Shown: positions 33,304-43,128, counted from the stretch's first letter. The stretch is DNA of 64,000 nt from Flavobacterium granuli (GCF_900129705.1 NZ_FQWO01000001.1:558001-622000), one strand, 5' to 3'. Notes: generated by a model not told the origin, from the sequence alone. Numbers and translations are program-made.

Positions 33304-35772
33304 CTACAGCTTGGCGCTCAACTTCACATTAAACACTCTGGTGGTCATATAATTTGGAATCGCATATTCACTTTTTGAATACACATCGCGAACCCAAGTA
33401 TTTGTAATTGCATTTTGATTATTAAACAGATTAAAAATCTCCAATCCCACGGAAAGTTCTTTGAAATTCCCTAACCAATTTGTTTTTGATTTTCCTATCG
33501 CATTATCAACTAAAACTTTGGAAAACCCAATATCAACCCTGCGATAATCATTCAATCTGTTTTGATATAAATAAGGATCAGAATACGATGGCGAACCACC
33601 AGGCAATCCGGTGTTGTAAACCAGATTCAAATACAATTTCATACTTGGAATAGTAGGCATATAATCCTGAAACAAAATTCCAAATTTCAAACGCTGATCT
33701 GTTGGTCTGGCGATGTATCCTTTACCTTCGCTATTTTCCTCTGTTTTGAGATAACCAAAGCTAAACCAAGATTCAGTTCCCGGGACAAATTCTCCATTCA
33801 AACGAAAATCCAATCCTTGCGCATAAGCCTTGGCAACATTAGAAGCCGCATAACGTATCCGGACATTGTCAATCGTATAGGTATTTACATCTGTTAGTGA
33901 TTTATAATACAGCTCTGAAATAAGCTTAAAAGGGCGGCTACACATTTCAAAACTATAATCATTACTTGCAACAAAATGAACCGATTGTTGCGCTTTGACA
34001 TTAGGCCGCACCACTCCATCAGCATTTCTGAGCTCTCTGTAAAACGGTGGCTGATGATACCATCCTCCCGAAATCCTAAAAACCATTTCTTTCTCCCAAT
34101 TTGGTTTTAATGCCAACTGCGCTCTGGGACTAAAAACAAACTGAGATTTACCTTGCTCTAGCGCACCCAAAACTTCCCAACTGTGCATACGCATTCCGGC
34201 ATTAATCCAAATTTCGTTATTACCAACATAGCTTTTTCTACTCCATTGCCCATAAGCCGAAAATCTATTGATGGTGTTAAAATTAATCGCGCGCACATTT
34301 TGGTAAGGAACTAATGGCCCTGTATAAGGAAAATAAGGCTGATCTTTTTTGGGCAAATCGATAATAGGCGGATTTATCGAAAAACCTGCCGAATCAATTA
34401 CTTCCCATTCAATCACACGATCTCGAATGGATTCACGGGTATATTTGATTCCCCATTCCAATTGATTTCTTCTCCATTCATGCACTCCTTTTATCTCGGC
34501 ATTAACAATAAAGGCATCCAAATCATTTCGGGCATGATGCAATTGAGAACCTATTCCTCTAGTAAAAGAAACATCTCCATAAGTATCTGAACCTATAGTA
34601 GCATCGACATCTCCCAAACGGTACTGGGCCAAAATATCGAAATATTCTTGTTCTAAAGTATGAAATGCAGAACCTATAAATTTCAATGTAAAATTATCCG
34701 AAACCTTATAAGTGGTTTTTATTGCTCCAAAATAAGTATCGTATTTGTCTTTTTCCTGTCCTTCATAATAAACAGAAAGCGCCATTGGTTTGTCAACCGT
34801 GCCAAATTTAGTCTGGCGCGTCAAAGGTTCATATTGGTAATTATTTTGAGATATATTCCCCAAAAAACTCCATTGCCATTTTGCCGATGCCTGATAGTTT
34901 ACATTTGTTTGAACATCTACAAAGCTTGGCTTAAAATTAGTCTGGCTGTCCTGGCTTTTCACCAAAAGGCTATTGTTCCGGTAGCGAATCCCGCTAATAG
35001 CATTCCATTTCTTGTCTTTGGAAACGGCATCTACACTCAGGCTTGCGCCAAGTAAACTAGCCTCAAAGCTTGCGCCAAATTTCGTTGGTTTTCTATAAGT
35101 TATATCCAAAACTGACGAAAGTTTATCTCCGAATTTAGCCTGAAAACCACCAGCAGAAAAATCAACATTTTGAACCAAATCAGTATTGGTAAAACTCAAA
35201 CCTTCTTGCTGACCGGAACGAATCAAAAAAGGACGATATACTTCTATTTCGTTGACATAAACCAAATTTTCATCGTAATTCCCTCCTCGCACTGCATATT
35301 GCGTACTTAGTTCATTATTAGAATTTACGCCCGGCAAAACTTTAAGAATATTTTCTATTCCGGCATTAGCACCGGGCATTTTTCGGATAACCTCAGGATT
35401 GATAACTGTAATTCCCTGAACTTCTCTTCTTTTATTAGCAGTAACTATAATTTCACCTATTTGCTCCTGTTGGTCATTCATAACCAAATTGAACTCATAG
35501 TCCTCACTGCTTTCCAAAGTGACAGAAATAGCGGCTTTTTTCAACGCCACATGCGTAAAAACAATGATTACCTTTTTGTCTGCGGGAATTTTTATTTGAT
35601 AAAAACCATTTGTATCAGATTGGGCGCTACTACCGGAACAAGAGACATTAACATTGTCTATGGGCTGGTTATTATTGTCCAAAATAATTCCTTTAACCCT
35701 TGCTGATTGAGCAAAAGAAGAAAACCCCGTCCAGAATACAACAAAAACCAAGATTATTTTACTGATGCTCAA
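33304..35772 (-). CDS. TonB-dependent receptor with carboxypeptidase-like N-domain
   Basis: An 822-residue outer-membrane receptor. Order: signal peptide (IILVFVVFWTGFSSFAQ), a CarboxypepD_reg-like domain (SARVKGIILDNNNQPIDNVNVSC, about 23-105), a plug with IGEIIVTANKRR and a NAGIENILKVLPGV segment, then a 22-strand-type barrel ending in VFNVKLSAKL. It starts at TTG (35770-35772): the frame has a stop 15 bases upstream, no ATG precedes the signal peptide, and the M23 gene ends 16 bases before. No SusD partner is present, so it is a simple TBDT; substrate unknown. Confidence 0.9.
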   Translation of the reverse strand: MSISKIILVFVVFWTGFSSFAQSARVKGIILDNNNQPIDNVNVSCSGSSAQSDTNGFYQIKIPADKKVIIVFTHVALKKAAISVTLESSEDYEFNLVMNDQQEQIGEIIVTANKRREVQGITVINPEVIRKMPGANAGIENILKVLPGVNSNNELSTQYAVRGGNYDENLVYVNEIEVYRPFLIRSGQQEGLSFTNTDLVQNVDFSAGGFQAKFGDKLSSVLDITYRKPTKFGASFEASLLGASLSVDAVSKDKKWNAISGIRYRNNSLLVKSQDSQTNFKPSFVDVQTNVNYQASAKWQWSFLGNISQNNYQYEPLTRQTKFGTVDKPMALSVYYEGQEKDKYDTYFGAIKTTYKVSDNFTLKFIGSAFHTLEQEYFDILAQYRLGDVDATIGSDTYGDVSFTRGIGSQLHHARNDLDAFIVNAEIKGVHEWRRNQLEWGIKYTRESIRDRVIEWEVIDSAGFSINPPIIDLPKKDQPYFPYTGPLVPYQNVRAINFNTINRFSAYGQWSRKSYVGNNEIWINAGMRMHSWEVLGALEQGKSQFVFSPRAQLALKPNWEKEMVFRISGGWYHQPPFYRELRNADGVVRPNVKAQQSVHFVASNDYSFEMCSRPFKLISELYYKSLTDVNTYTIDNVRIRYAASNVAKAYAQGLDFRLNGEFVPGTESWFSFGYLKTEENSEGKGYIARPTDQRLKFGILFQDYMPTIPSMKLYLNLVYNTGLPGGSPSYSDPYLYQNRLNDYRRVDIGFSKVLVDNAIGKSKTNWLGNFKELSVGLEIFNLFNNQNAITNTWVRDVYSKSEYAIPNYMTTRVFNVKLSAKL

Positions 35773-35787
35773 GTCTGTATCGGTTTA

Positions 35788-37488
35788 TTATTTTTGACTT
35801 CTAAAGAAACGTGTCTCAAAGACAGTTGAATTCCCTACATTATCGGTTACCACTACTTTTAAATCATTGGCTCCTTCTGCAACAATACCATCACTGAAAT
35901 TATGAGTTATTTTTCTGGTTTTGTTGTCATATTCGAATAAAATCCAATTCCCGTTCAAATAACCATTATATGTTTTTATACCTGATCTGCTGTCACTAAT
36001 GGATAATTGAAGCTTCTTCTCTGCGCTCAACCATTTTCCTTCAATCGATTTTGCAATAGAAATAACTGGCGCGATAGTATCTATGGCCAAAGTATATTTA
36101 CCCAATGTTCTCACTTTGGTCGAAAACACATTGTCTTTTCTATACGTTGAATTATAGCCAATTTTTCCGTTTTTATCAATATCAGCTATAAAAACCTTTT
36201 CTTTTTGTGCATCAGTATATTTATTACTTTCGATAGAAATTGTAAAATTAGAATGTGCCGGAACGGTATCATCATGAAGAAACAAGATATCGTTTCTTAC
36301 GTCGAAATTGATATCAAAATTCTCATAAAAAGTACCTGCCGGAAAAAATACTGACATATTATTCTTAGCAAAACTGTTGTCTTTATTCACTTTTACAAAA
36401 TAATTGGACACGGCCGCTTCCTTCTCAACAATGGGAGTAGACAAGTCATAACTAATCGGAATTGAAACAGTAGTCGTATTGCCATAAAAATCAGAAACCT
36501 CAATACGATACACCGAAGTCAAATTAGGAAGTATTGTTAGAACTCCATTTGTTTCATCGGTTTTTATGATGCTTAATTTAAACGGATTGACCATGAATAA
36601 TTTCTGAACTCGTTGAGAGGTTTTCTTATACTTTGAATAATCTACCAAAGCGTTTATATAGCGCATTTCATCAAAAGCATAAGTGTCGAATTGGTAACCA
36701 AAATTAGTTTTGCCATTCCAATAACTCTGTACTTTATAAGCACCGTTTTTATTAAAAGAAACATTATCATAATCGACTGCTGTGATACCAAAACCAATTT
36801 TCCCATTGGCAACCACTTTATTAGCCAAATATGTACCGTCTTTTTGCAAAGAAACATTGAGCAATAAAGGACGCTTGGATTGATTAACCGATGTTTTGGC
36901 ATCCAAAGGATAAACATAAACTGCCGATACAACCGGTTTTTTAGTATCCGTTATCAACTTATCGAATCCAAATAGCATCGGGTTGATGATTTTTTCGGTT
37001 TTGCTGTCTCGAAATTCAAAATGTAGATGGGGTCCTTCTGATGAACCTGTATTCCCAGAAAGAGCAATTACCTGACCTTTTTTCACGACCAAGTCATTCG
37101 GTTTTAAAAACAGCTCCATTTCGAATGATTTTTCCTTATAATGCGCTTTCTTGATATAATCCTCAATAGCATCTGTGGTTTGCTGCAAATGACAATAAAC
37201 CGAGGTATATCCGTTTGGATGTGTGATATAAATAGCCTTTCCGTTGCCAAAAGTAGACACCTTTATTCTGGACACATATCCATCAGCAACAGCATGAACC
37301 GAAAGCCCTTCTTTTTGCAAGGTCTTAAAATCCAAACCGGCATGAAAATGATTGGGTCTCAACTCTCCAAAATTCCCCGACAACTGCATCGGTATATCAA
37401 GTGGCGATCTAAAATAGTCTTTTGGGTATTCTACCTGTCCAAAGGCAACACCGCAAAACAATAGAAAAATAAGGGTCAATTTCATCAT
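35788..37488 (-). CDS. Secreted M23-family metallopeptidase
   Basis: About 566 residues. Signal peptide KLTLIFLLFCGVAFGQ, then a LytM/M23 domain (about 25-175) with the zinc ligands H49 and D53 (HAGLDF) and the HLH motif at 154-156 (GPHLHFEF). All are intact, so endopeptidase activity on peptidoglycan crosslinks is expected in the periplasm. The remaining 390 residues are strand-rich and may bind partners or the envelope. Either of two adjacent ATGs (37488, 37485) could be the start; longer extensions would precede the signal peptide. It is probably cotranscribed with the TonB-dependent receptor 16 bases downstream. Confidence 0.9.
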   Translation of the reverse strand: MMKLTLIFLLFCGVAFGQVEYPKDYFRSPLDIPMQLSGNFGELRPNHFHAGLDFKTLQKEGLSVHAVADGYVSRIKVSTFGNGKAIYITHPNGYTSVYCHLQQTTDAIEDYIKKAHYKEKSFEMELFLKPNDLVVKKGQVIALSGNTGSSEGPHLHFEFRDSKTEKIINPMLFGFDKLITDTKKPVVSAVYVYPLDAKTSVNQSKRPLLLNVSLQKDGTYLANKVVANGKIGFGITAVDYDNVSFNKNGAYKVQSYWNGKTNFGYQFDTYAFDEMRYINALVDYSKYKKTSQRVQKLFMVNPFKLSIIKTDETNGVLTILPNLTSVYRIEVSDFYGNTTTVSIPISYDLSTPIVEKEAAVSNYFVKVNKDNSFAKNNMSVFFPAGTFYENFDINFDVRNDILFLHDDTVPAHSNFTISIESNKYTDAQKEKVFIADIDKNGKIGYNSTYRKDNVFSTKVRTLGKYTLAIDTIAPVISIAKSIEGKWLSAEKKLQLSISDSRSGIKTYNGYLNGNWILFEYDNKTRKITHNFSDGIVAEGANDLKVVVTDNVGNSTVFETRFFRSQK

Positions 37489-37603
37489 ATACATTTTTGC
37501 TAAGATAAAAAAGTAATCCGTAAAGCGCACTAAAAAAACACAATTTGTAACCAATTACATTGCAATTATTTGACTTTTTTTAAATAAAAAAACAAATAAA
37601 ATA

Positions 37604-37633
37604 TTGTAATAATAAAAACTAATACTAAATTTG
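37604..37633 (+). promoter_or_regulatory. Promoter of the coiled-coil/zapA genes
   Basis: TTG (37604-37606), exactly 19 bases, TAAATTTG (37626-37633): a full consensus, 29 bases before the ATG at 37662. Confidence 0.8.
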
Positions 37634-37661
37634 TAATATTAAGTAATGAATAGGATATATA

Positions 37662-37952
37662 ATGAGTGTAATTGCAGAAATAATTGATACTCTTGAAAAT
37701 AAGGTTGAAAAACTCATTCTGAAAATACAAAATTTAGAGAAAAATAATCAAGAATTAAAAATCGAATTAGAAAAATCTGCACACATCATAGCAACGCAAT
37801 CAAATGATTTTGAAGCATTAAAGTTGCAATATGAAACACTCAAGATTGCCAACTCATTACTGGGCAGTGACGATAATAAGAGAGATACAAAGCTTAAAAT
37901 AAATTCATTAATTCGGGAAATTGATTACTGTATAGCCCAGCTATCAGATTAG
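37662..37952 (+). CDS. Coiled-coil protein upstream of zapA (ZapB-like position)
   Basis: A 96-residue, highly charged protein. Residues 10-70 form a coiled coil with heptad-spaced Ile/Leu (LENKVEKLILKIQNLEKNNQELKIELEKS). It starts 29 bases after a consensus promoter and ends 7 bases before zapA. The size, coiled coil and pairing recall ZapB, the ZapA partner at the division ring, but there is no sequence-level proof; a role in cell division is inference from position. Confidence 0.78.
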   Translation: MSVIAEIIDTLENKVEKLILKIQNLEKNNQELKIELEKSAHIIATQSNDFEALKLQYETLKIANSLLGSDDNKRDTKLKINSLIREIDYCIAQLSD

Positions 37953-37959
37953 TAAAAAA

Positions 37960-38253
37960 ATGGACGAAAAGCTTAAAATTAAAATATCAATTGCAGACAG
38001 AGTCTACCCGCTAACGGTAGAACTCTCTCAAGAAGAAGGACTTAGAAGTGCTTCAAAGAAGATTGACGTGATGATAAAGCAGTTTGAAGAAAATTATGCT
38101 GTTCGTGACAAGCAAGATGTACTAGCCATGTGTGCTTTGCAATTTGCTTCACAAGTAGAGCAAAAACAAATTGACAATACTATTAATGGTGAAGAAACCA
38201 TTGACAGAATTAAAAAAATCAATGCGCTTTTAGATCAATATCTCGACAATTAA
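37960..38253 (+). CDS. zapA: Cell division protein ZapA
   Basis: A 97-residue ZapA, which binds and bundles FtsZ at the division site. The N-terminal globular half has LKIKISIADRVYPLTVELSQEEGLRSASKKID (5-36), the FtsZ-interacting region. The C-terminal half is a long helix for tetramerisation. It lies directly upstream of the 6S-type RNA and rny. Confidence 0.9.
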   Translation: MDEKLKIKISIADRVYPLTVELSQEEGLRSASKKIDVMIKQFEENYAVRDKQDVLAMCALQFASQVEQKQIDNTINGEETIDRIKKINALLDQYLDN

Positions 38254-38279
38254 ACGTTCTTTACAAAGACTAAGATACT

Positions 38280-38442
38280 GCCTACATTAGTTCACATTTG
38301 GTAAACTCAACACTAACAAATTAGAATGAGCAAATCATCACTACTAGAGCATGCCACGCCCAGGCGAGGAAACTTGAACAGTGAGTTAGCTCAAAACTTG
38401 TCAACTCGAGTTTATTCAATACTCCTAATGTAGGCTTTTTTT
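38280..38442 (+). ncRNA. ssrS: 6S RNA (6S-Flavo type)
   Basis: A 160-nt noncoding stretch between zapA and rny. Its ends are complementary over 11 bases: GCCTACATTAG (38280-38290) and CTAATGTAGGC (38425-38435), followed by a T7 run (38436-38442) as terminator. The closed-stem, large-bulge layout and the location beside zapA match 6S RNA, the regulator that mimics an open promoter and traps RNA polymerase. Rfam has a separate 6S-Flavo family for this group. The 5' end is approximate (processing from the zapA transcript is possible). Confidence 0.8.
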
Positions 38443-38462
38443 ATATATAAATTTTAACAAAC

Positions 38463-40025
38463 ATGGACATATTAACGATCGTCATTTCAGGTATTATAGG
38501 TGTTGCAGCAGGTTTTGGAATAGCCAAAATCATAGAGAAAAGCAACATTTCCAATTTAATCAAAAACGCTAAAAAAGAAGCCGTATCTATTTTAAAAGAT
38601 GCCAACCTAGAAGCCGAAAACATCAAAAAAGATAAGATTCTTCAAGCAAAAGAGAAATTTATCGAATTGAAATCAGAACACGAACAAGTGATTCTAGCCA
38701 GAGATAAAAAAGTGGCAGAAGTGGAAAAAAGAATCAGAGATAAAGAATCACAAGTTTCTAACGAACTTTCTAAAGCCAAGAAAGTAAACGATGATTTTGA
38801 AGCAAAAACAGCCGAATACAACGCTAAAATCGAAATTTTAGACAAAAAACAACTTGAAGTTGATAAATTACACAAAAGTCAATTGCAACAACTTGAAGCA
38901 ATATCTGGTTTATCTGCAGAAGAAGCTAAAAATCAATTAGTAGAAGGACTCAAAGCCGAGGCCAAAACCAAAGCAATGTCGCATATTCAAGACACCATTG
39001 AAGAGGCTAAATTAACCGCACAACAAGAAGCCAAAAAAATCATCATCAACACGATCCAGAGAGTAGGAACAGAAGAAGCTGTAGAAAATTGCGTATCTGT
39101 ATTCAATATCGAATCGGATGATGTAAAAGGTAGAATCATTGGTCGTGAAGGTAGAAATATTCGCGCATTAGAAGCCGCTACAGGTGTTGAAATCATTGTT
39201 GATGACACTCCGGAAGCAATTATCCTTTCTTGTTTTGATCCGGTACGCAGAGAAATTGCTCGTTTAGCATTACATAAATTGGTAACTGATGGTCGTATTC
39301 ACCCGGCGCGTATTGAAGAAGTGGTTGCCAAAACAGCCAAACAAATTGACGACGAAATAATAGAAGTTGGAAAACGCACCGTTATCGATTTAGGAATTCA
39401 CGGTTTACACCCTGAATTGATAAAAGTAGTAGGTCGCATGAAATACCGTTCTTCTTACGGACAAAATTTATTGCAACACTCCCGTGAAGTTTCTAAACTT
39501 TGTGGAATCATGGCAGCCGAATTGGGTCTGAATGTAAAATTGGCCAAAAGAGCCGGTTTGTTACACGATATAGGTAAAGTACCAGATGCCGAAAGCGATT
39601 TACCACACGCACTTTTAGGAATGCAATGGGCTGAAAAATATGGTGAAAAAGAAGAAGTTTGTAACGCCATTGGTGCTCACCACGATGAAATTGAAATGAA
39701 ATCCTTATTATCACCAATTATCCAAGTGTGTGATGCCATTTCAGGTGCAAGACCAGGAGCCAGAAGACAAGTATTGGATTCTTACATTCAACGTCTAAAA
39801 GATCTAGAAGAAGTAGCTTATGGATTTACTGGTGTAAAAAATGCTTACGCTATCCAAGCCGGAAGAGAACTTCGCGTTATTGTAGAAAGCGAAAAAGTTT
39901 CTGATGACAATGCAGCCTCATTATCATTTGAAATATCTCAAAAAATCCAAACCGAAATGACTTACCCAGGTCAGGTTAAAGTAACAGTTATTAGAGAAAC
40001 CAGAGCAGTAAATATCGCTAAGTAA
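38463..40025 (+). CDS. rny: Ribonuclease Y
   Basis: A 520-residue membrane-anchored endoribonuclease that starts mRNA decay. The N-terminal helix ([19 protein letters not shown]) anchors it. A long coiled coil follows (about 30-190), then a KH RNA-binding domain ([17 protein letters not shown], from about 220), then the HD metal-dependent domain with the catalytic LLHDIGK (about 365-371). All parts are intact. It follows the 6S-type RNA by 20 bases and has its own terminator. Confidence 0.96.
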   Translation: MDILTIVISGIIGVAAGFGIAKIIEKSNISNLIKNAKKEAVSILKDANLEAENIKKDKILQAKEKFIELKSEHEQVILARDKKVAEVEKRIRDKESQVSNELSKAKKVNDDFEAKTAEYNAKIEILDKKQLEVDKLHKSQLQQLEAISGLSAEEAKNQLVEGLKAEAKTKAMSHIQDTIEEAKLTAQQEAKKIIINTIQRVGTEEAVENCVSVFNIESDDVKGRIIGREGRNIRALEAATGVEIIVDDTPEAIILSCFDPVRREIARLALHKLVTDGRIHPARIEEVVAKTAKQIDDEIIEVGKRTVIDLGIHGLHPELIKVVGRMKYRSSYGQNLLQHSREVSKLCGIMAAELGLNVKLAKRAGLLHDIGKVPDAESDLPHALLGMQWAEKYGEKEEVCNAIGAHHDEIEMKSLLSPIIQVCDAISGARPGARRQVLDSYIQRLKDLEEVAYGFTGVKNAYAIQAGRELRVIVESEKVSDDNAASLSFEISQKIQTEMTYPGQVKVTVIRETRAVNIAK

Positions 40026-40064
40026 TTCTTTACTAAGTATTTATACTAGAAACACAATAAATAT

Positions 40065-40108
40065 AAAAAAGCCTTGTTGATCGAGAAATTCAACAAGGCT
40101 TTTTTTTT
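40065..40108 (+). terminator. rny terminator
   Basis: GCCTTGTTGA (40071-40080) pairs with TCAACAAGGC (40090-40099), followed by nine T. It may also serve the convergent xerD gene. Confidence 0.92.
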
Positions 40109-40152
40109 ATTAAAAATCTATTTTATTATCAAAAACCACAAACTGAGACTAA

Positions 40153-41058
40153 TCATTTCACACTCTTTCGTGGATGAAAACTATTAACGACTTCCTTCAA
40201 AAACTTCCGATCCAGATGCAAATAAATTTCGGTTGTCGTTATGGATTCGTGTCCAAGCATCAACTGAATCGAACGCAGATCAGCACCATTTTCAAGAAGA
40301 TGTGTTGCGAAAGAATGCCGAAAAGTATGCGGACTTATTTTTTTATTCAAAGCCGTTTTTACTGCTAAATCTTTTATTATAGTAAAAATCATAGCCCTTG
40401 TTAGCTGACCTCCTCTTCTATTCAGGAACAAGGTGTCTCCAAATTCTTTCTTTACTTTCATGTGATTCCGTATCGTATCTCTATAGAGTTGAATATACTT
40501 TTGAGCCAATTTACCCACAGGAACAAACCGCTGCTTATTCCCTTTTCCTGTAATTTTAATAAAACCTTCTTCGAAAAACAAATCAGAAATTTTTAAAGAA
40601 ACTAACTCTGAAACCCGAAGACCACAGCCATAAAGTGTTTCTAACATTGCACGATTGCGTTCCCCTTCATTAGAACTTAAATCAATAGCCTGAATCAAGG
40701 CATCTATCTCATCGACAGCTAAAGTGTCCGGTAATTTCCTGCCGGTTCTGGGTGCCTCTATAAGTTCCAATGGATTATCCAATCGATAATCTTCGAAAAT
40801 AAGGTAGCCAAAAAAACTTTTTAGCCCAGATATTATTCTGGCTTGAGAACGCGCATTTACTTGGCTAGAAACAGCATACACAAACTGCTGAATTGTTTCT
40901 TCAGTAATTTGAAGTGGCGAAACGTCAATATTATTTTCGGCAAGAAAAACACACAAGCGTTCGATATCAAAAGAATAATTATCGATTGTATTCTTTGACA
41001 AACCCCTTTCTATTTTCAGATAAGATTGATAACTTTTTATATAGGAATCCCAATTCAT
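40153..41058 (-). CDS. xerD: Tyrosine recombinase XerD
   Basis: A 301-residue site-specific recombinase that resolves chromosome dimers at dif and acts with FtsK. The SAM-like DNA-binding domain spans 1-100. The catalytic residues are complete: R148, K172, H244 and R247 (HTFRHSFATHLL), H270 (LMLGH) and the nucleophile Y279. The ending FHPRK is usual for XerC/XerD. Nothing nearby suggests an integrative element (no attachment repeats, no cargo), so it is the housekeeping enzyme. Confidence 0.93.
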   Translation of the reverse strand: MNWDSYIKSYQSYLKIERGLSKNTIDNYSFDIERLCVFLAENNIDVSPLQITEETIQQFVYAVSSQVNARSQARIISGLKSFFGYLIFEDYRLDNPLELIEAPRTGRKLPDTLAVDEIDALIQAIDLSSNEGERNRAMLETLYGCGLRVSELVSLKISDLFFEEGFIKITGKGNKQRFVPVGKLAQKYIQLYRDTIRNHMKVKKEFGDTLFLNRRGGQLTRAMIFTIIKDLAVKTALNKKISPHTFRHSFATHLLENGADLRSIQLMLGHESITTTEIYLHLDRKFLKEVVNSFHPRKSVK

Positions 41059-41087
41059 ACTTACAAAGTAAAGCCTTTTTTAATCAT

Positions 41088-41113
41088 AAAAAAACCTCTC
41101 GAGTCGAGAGGTT
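41088..41113 (-). terminator. Terminator of the small OMP gene
   Basis: AACCTCTCGA (41093-41102) pairs with TCGAGAGGTT (41104-41113), with a T7 run on the minus strand; 18 bases after the stop at 41132. Confidence 0.88.
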
Positions 41114-41131
41114 CTTTATTAAGAGTATGAA

Positions 41132-41656
41132 TCAAAAATGCAAGGCAAAACCAATTAATCCCTGAAAAGCATTATCGGCTTTATTTTTATCTAGTGTAGC
41201 ATTATATCTAATTGCGGGTTCTATAGAAACATTATCACTAACAAACCAGGCATAACCTCCTTGAAAACCAACCCAATTGGCATTATTCCCACTTCCGGAA
41301 GTACCAGTTAAATCAACACCAACAGGGAATTGACTAACTATATAGTATTTAACACCTATTTTATAATTGAAAGGCGTATAGTCATACCCATCATCCGAAT
41401 AACCTAAACCCGCTTTTATAGCAAAATCATCCATAACAAAATAACCTACCTCAGCACCTACTGACCAAGCTGTATTAGCACCATCAACAGCCATTAAAGA
41501 AAATGCGGTGTTTCCGGTAGCCCATGAACCCGTATTAGCTTCAATCAGCCATTTCCCCATTGAGGTTTGACCACTATTACTGTCCATTTTTTTATCTTGG
41601 GCATTTGCAAGCCCAAATACTAAAAGAGCGATAGTTAATAAAGTAATTTTTTTCAT
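41132..41656 (-). CDS. Small outer-membrane beta-barrel protein
   Basis: 174 residues: signal peptide KKITLLTIALLVFGLANAQ, then an eight-stranded-type barrel with alternating aromatic strands (WSVGAEVGYFVMDDFAIKAGLGYSDDGY, FNYKIGVKYYIV) and a C-terminal GLIGFALHF that fits the BAM recognition signal. Probably an OmpX/OmpW-like structural or adhesin-type barrel; no specific function. The -7 element TAAATTTG lies at 41683-41690 on the minus strand. Confidence 0.85.
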   Translation of the reverse strand: MKKITLLTIALLVFGLANAQDKKMDSNSGQTSMGKWLIEANTGSWATGNTAFSLMAVDGANTAWSVGAEVGYFVMDDFAIKAGLGYSDDGYDYTPFNYKIGVKYYIVSQFPVGVDLTGTSGSGNNANWVGFQGGYAWFVSDNVSIEPAIRYNATLDKNKADNAFQGLIGFALHF

Positions 41657-41996
41657 GATTTCATTATTTAAAGTTAACTATTCAAATTTAAACAACTTAT
41701 TTTCATGCATTTAATACAATTTAAATAAATCGTTTATAAACAATATCAATCGATAAAAAACATTACAAAACCACTACATTTAAGCTTTATCTTAATAAAC
41801 ACACTTACAATAACTGCCTGTATTCTATACTCTTAACCAAGAATAAAGGTTAAAAAAAAAAGACAAAATACAATTAGAATCCAAAACAATAATGACTTGT
41901 AAAATGACGTAAAAAAAAATATTTTTACAATAAAATCTAAATTAAAGAGTTTTAAATTGCAAGCTCTAATAAAAGAGTATTTAAAAAACACATTAT
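41657..41996. other. Intergenic region with divergent promoters
   Basis: 340 bases with no gene, strongly AT-rich. It holds the minus-strand TAAATTTG (41683-41690) for the small OMP gene. No perfect -7 element was found for the plus-strand barrel gene at 41997. Confidence 0.6.
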
Positions 41997-42560
41997 ATGA
42001 AAAAGACAATCATGGTTGCTATTGTATTTTTTGCTTTATCAAACAACATACAAGCACAATTAGTAAAAATTGGAATAAAAGGAGGACTTAATTACGCCAA
42101 TCAAACAGGAAATGATATCACGATAAATAGTAGTAATTATAAAACGGATGCAATAACCAGCTATCACGCCGGTTTAGTGGCTGAAATAAAATTGGTGGAA
42201 AGTTTCTCCATTCAGCCAGAGCTTTTATATTCTACCCAAGGAGCAACTTATAAAAATGCTTTAGAGGAATTTAAAAATGAATTAGGCTATTTATCCATTC
42301 CCCTAATGGCAAAAATTTATCTAAACAAAGTCGTTAGTCTTGAATTAGGTCCACAGGCTTCCTTTCTGTTAAGCGAAAAAAACAATTTTGACATCAAAGA
42401 CACGAATACTTTTGATTTTGCTGCAGCCGGAGGATTGGGAATTAAAATAACCAAGAATTTCTTCTTACAAGGACGCTACGTTTTAGGACTTACCGAAGCT
42501 TCAAAAGATGCTCAGGTAAAAAACTCCGTAGTACAAGTTTCAGCGGGTATTTTATTTTAA
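41997..42560 (+). CDS. Porin-family outer-membrane beta-barrel protein
   Basis: 187 residues. Signal peptide KKTIMVAIVFFALSNNIQAQ, then the outer-membrane beta-barrel (OMP_b-brl_2-like) pattern: LVKIGIKGGLNYANQTG, YHAGLVAEIKLVESFSIQPELLYSTQGATY, LSIPLMAKIYL, LELGPQASFLLSE and VQVSAGILF at the end. Such proteins are abundant in Bacteroidota and mostly of unknown role. Divergently placed from the other small barrel gene. Confidence 0.88.
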   Translation: MKKTIMVAIVFFALSNNIQAQLVKIGIKGGLNYANQTGNDITINSSNYKTDAITSYHAGLVAEIKLVESFSIQPELLYSTQGATYKNALEEFKNELGYLSIPLMAKIYLNKVVSLELGPQASFLLSEKNNFDIKDTNTFDFAAAGGLGIKITKNFFLQGRYVLGLTEASKDAQVKNSVVQVSAGILF

Positions 42561-42583
42561 GAGGTTAAAAACAAAATTTACAC

Positions 42584-42614
42584 AAACCGTTCTTTAATTG
42601 GAACGGTTTTTTTA
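42584..42614 (+). terminator. Terminator after the porin-family gene
   Basis: AAACCGTTC (42584-42592) pairs with GAACGGTTT (42601-42609), then a T run. Another gene starts 20 bases later. Confidence 0.85.
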
Positions 42615-42634
42615 TTTTTACAAAAACACAAACT

Positions 42635-43048
42635 ATGAAAATCAGCATCATCAATGGTCCAAACCTGAATCTTTTAGGAAAAAGAGAACCTGAAGTATAT
42701 GGCAGCCAAACTTTTGAAGAGTATTTTACTAGCCTTCAAATAAAATATCCCACAATAGAATTCAGCTATTTTCAAAGTAATATAGAAGGTGAACTGATCG
42801 ATAAAATTCAAGAATTTGGTTTTTCATATGACGGAATCATTCTCAATGCCGGCGCTTATACCCATACTTCTATTGGTATTGGTGATGCTATAAAAGCAAT
42901 AACTACCCCGGTTGTAGAAGTTCACATTTCCAATACTTTTTCTCGTGAAAGTTTCAGACATCAATCTTATATTTCGGGAAATGCCAAAGGTGTTATTTTA
43001 GGTTTCGGCTTAAAAAGTTATGATTTGGCCATTCAGTCGTTTCTATAA
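42635..43048 (+). CDS. aroQ: 3-dehydroquinate dehydratase, type II
   Basis: Third step of the shikimate pathway, trans-dehydration of 3-dehydroquinate. The 137-residue type II dodecameric enzyme has NGPNLNLLGKREPEVYG (7-23) with catalytic R17 and Y22, NAGAYTHTS (71-79; N71, H77) and VHISNTFSRESFRH (96-109; H97). All key residues are present. Confidence 0.96.
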   Translation: MKISIINGPNLNLLGKREPEVYGSQTFEEYFTSLQIKYPTIEFSYFQSNIEGELIDKIQEFGFSYDGIILNAGAYTHTSIGIGDAIKAITTPVVEVHISNTFSRESFRHQSYISGNAKGVILGFGLKSYDLAIQSFL

Positions 43049-43120
43049 AACCTCAAAATTGCCAAGTTCAAGACTATAAAGCTTTAACATATTATTAATA
43101 GACTAATTTTAAACTTCTTA

Positions 43121-43128
43121 TACTTTTG
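43121..43128 (+). promoter_or_regulatory. -7 element for the DUF5686 gene
   Basis: TACTTTTG, perfect TAnnTTTG, 17 bases before the ATG at 43146. It overlaps a possible GTG start at 43128, which is therefore unlikely. Confidence 0.65.

Noticed and set aside
33304..35772. TonB receptor considered as the B12 importer feeding the B12 photoreceptor
   Set aside because: No B12 riboswitch precedes it, it lies over 20 kb from the regulator, and no BtuB-specific features are visible.
40153..41058. Tyrosine recombinase considered as a mobile-element integrase
   Set aside because: XerD-like length and motifs, housekeeping neighbours, no attachment-site repeats or cargo genes.
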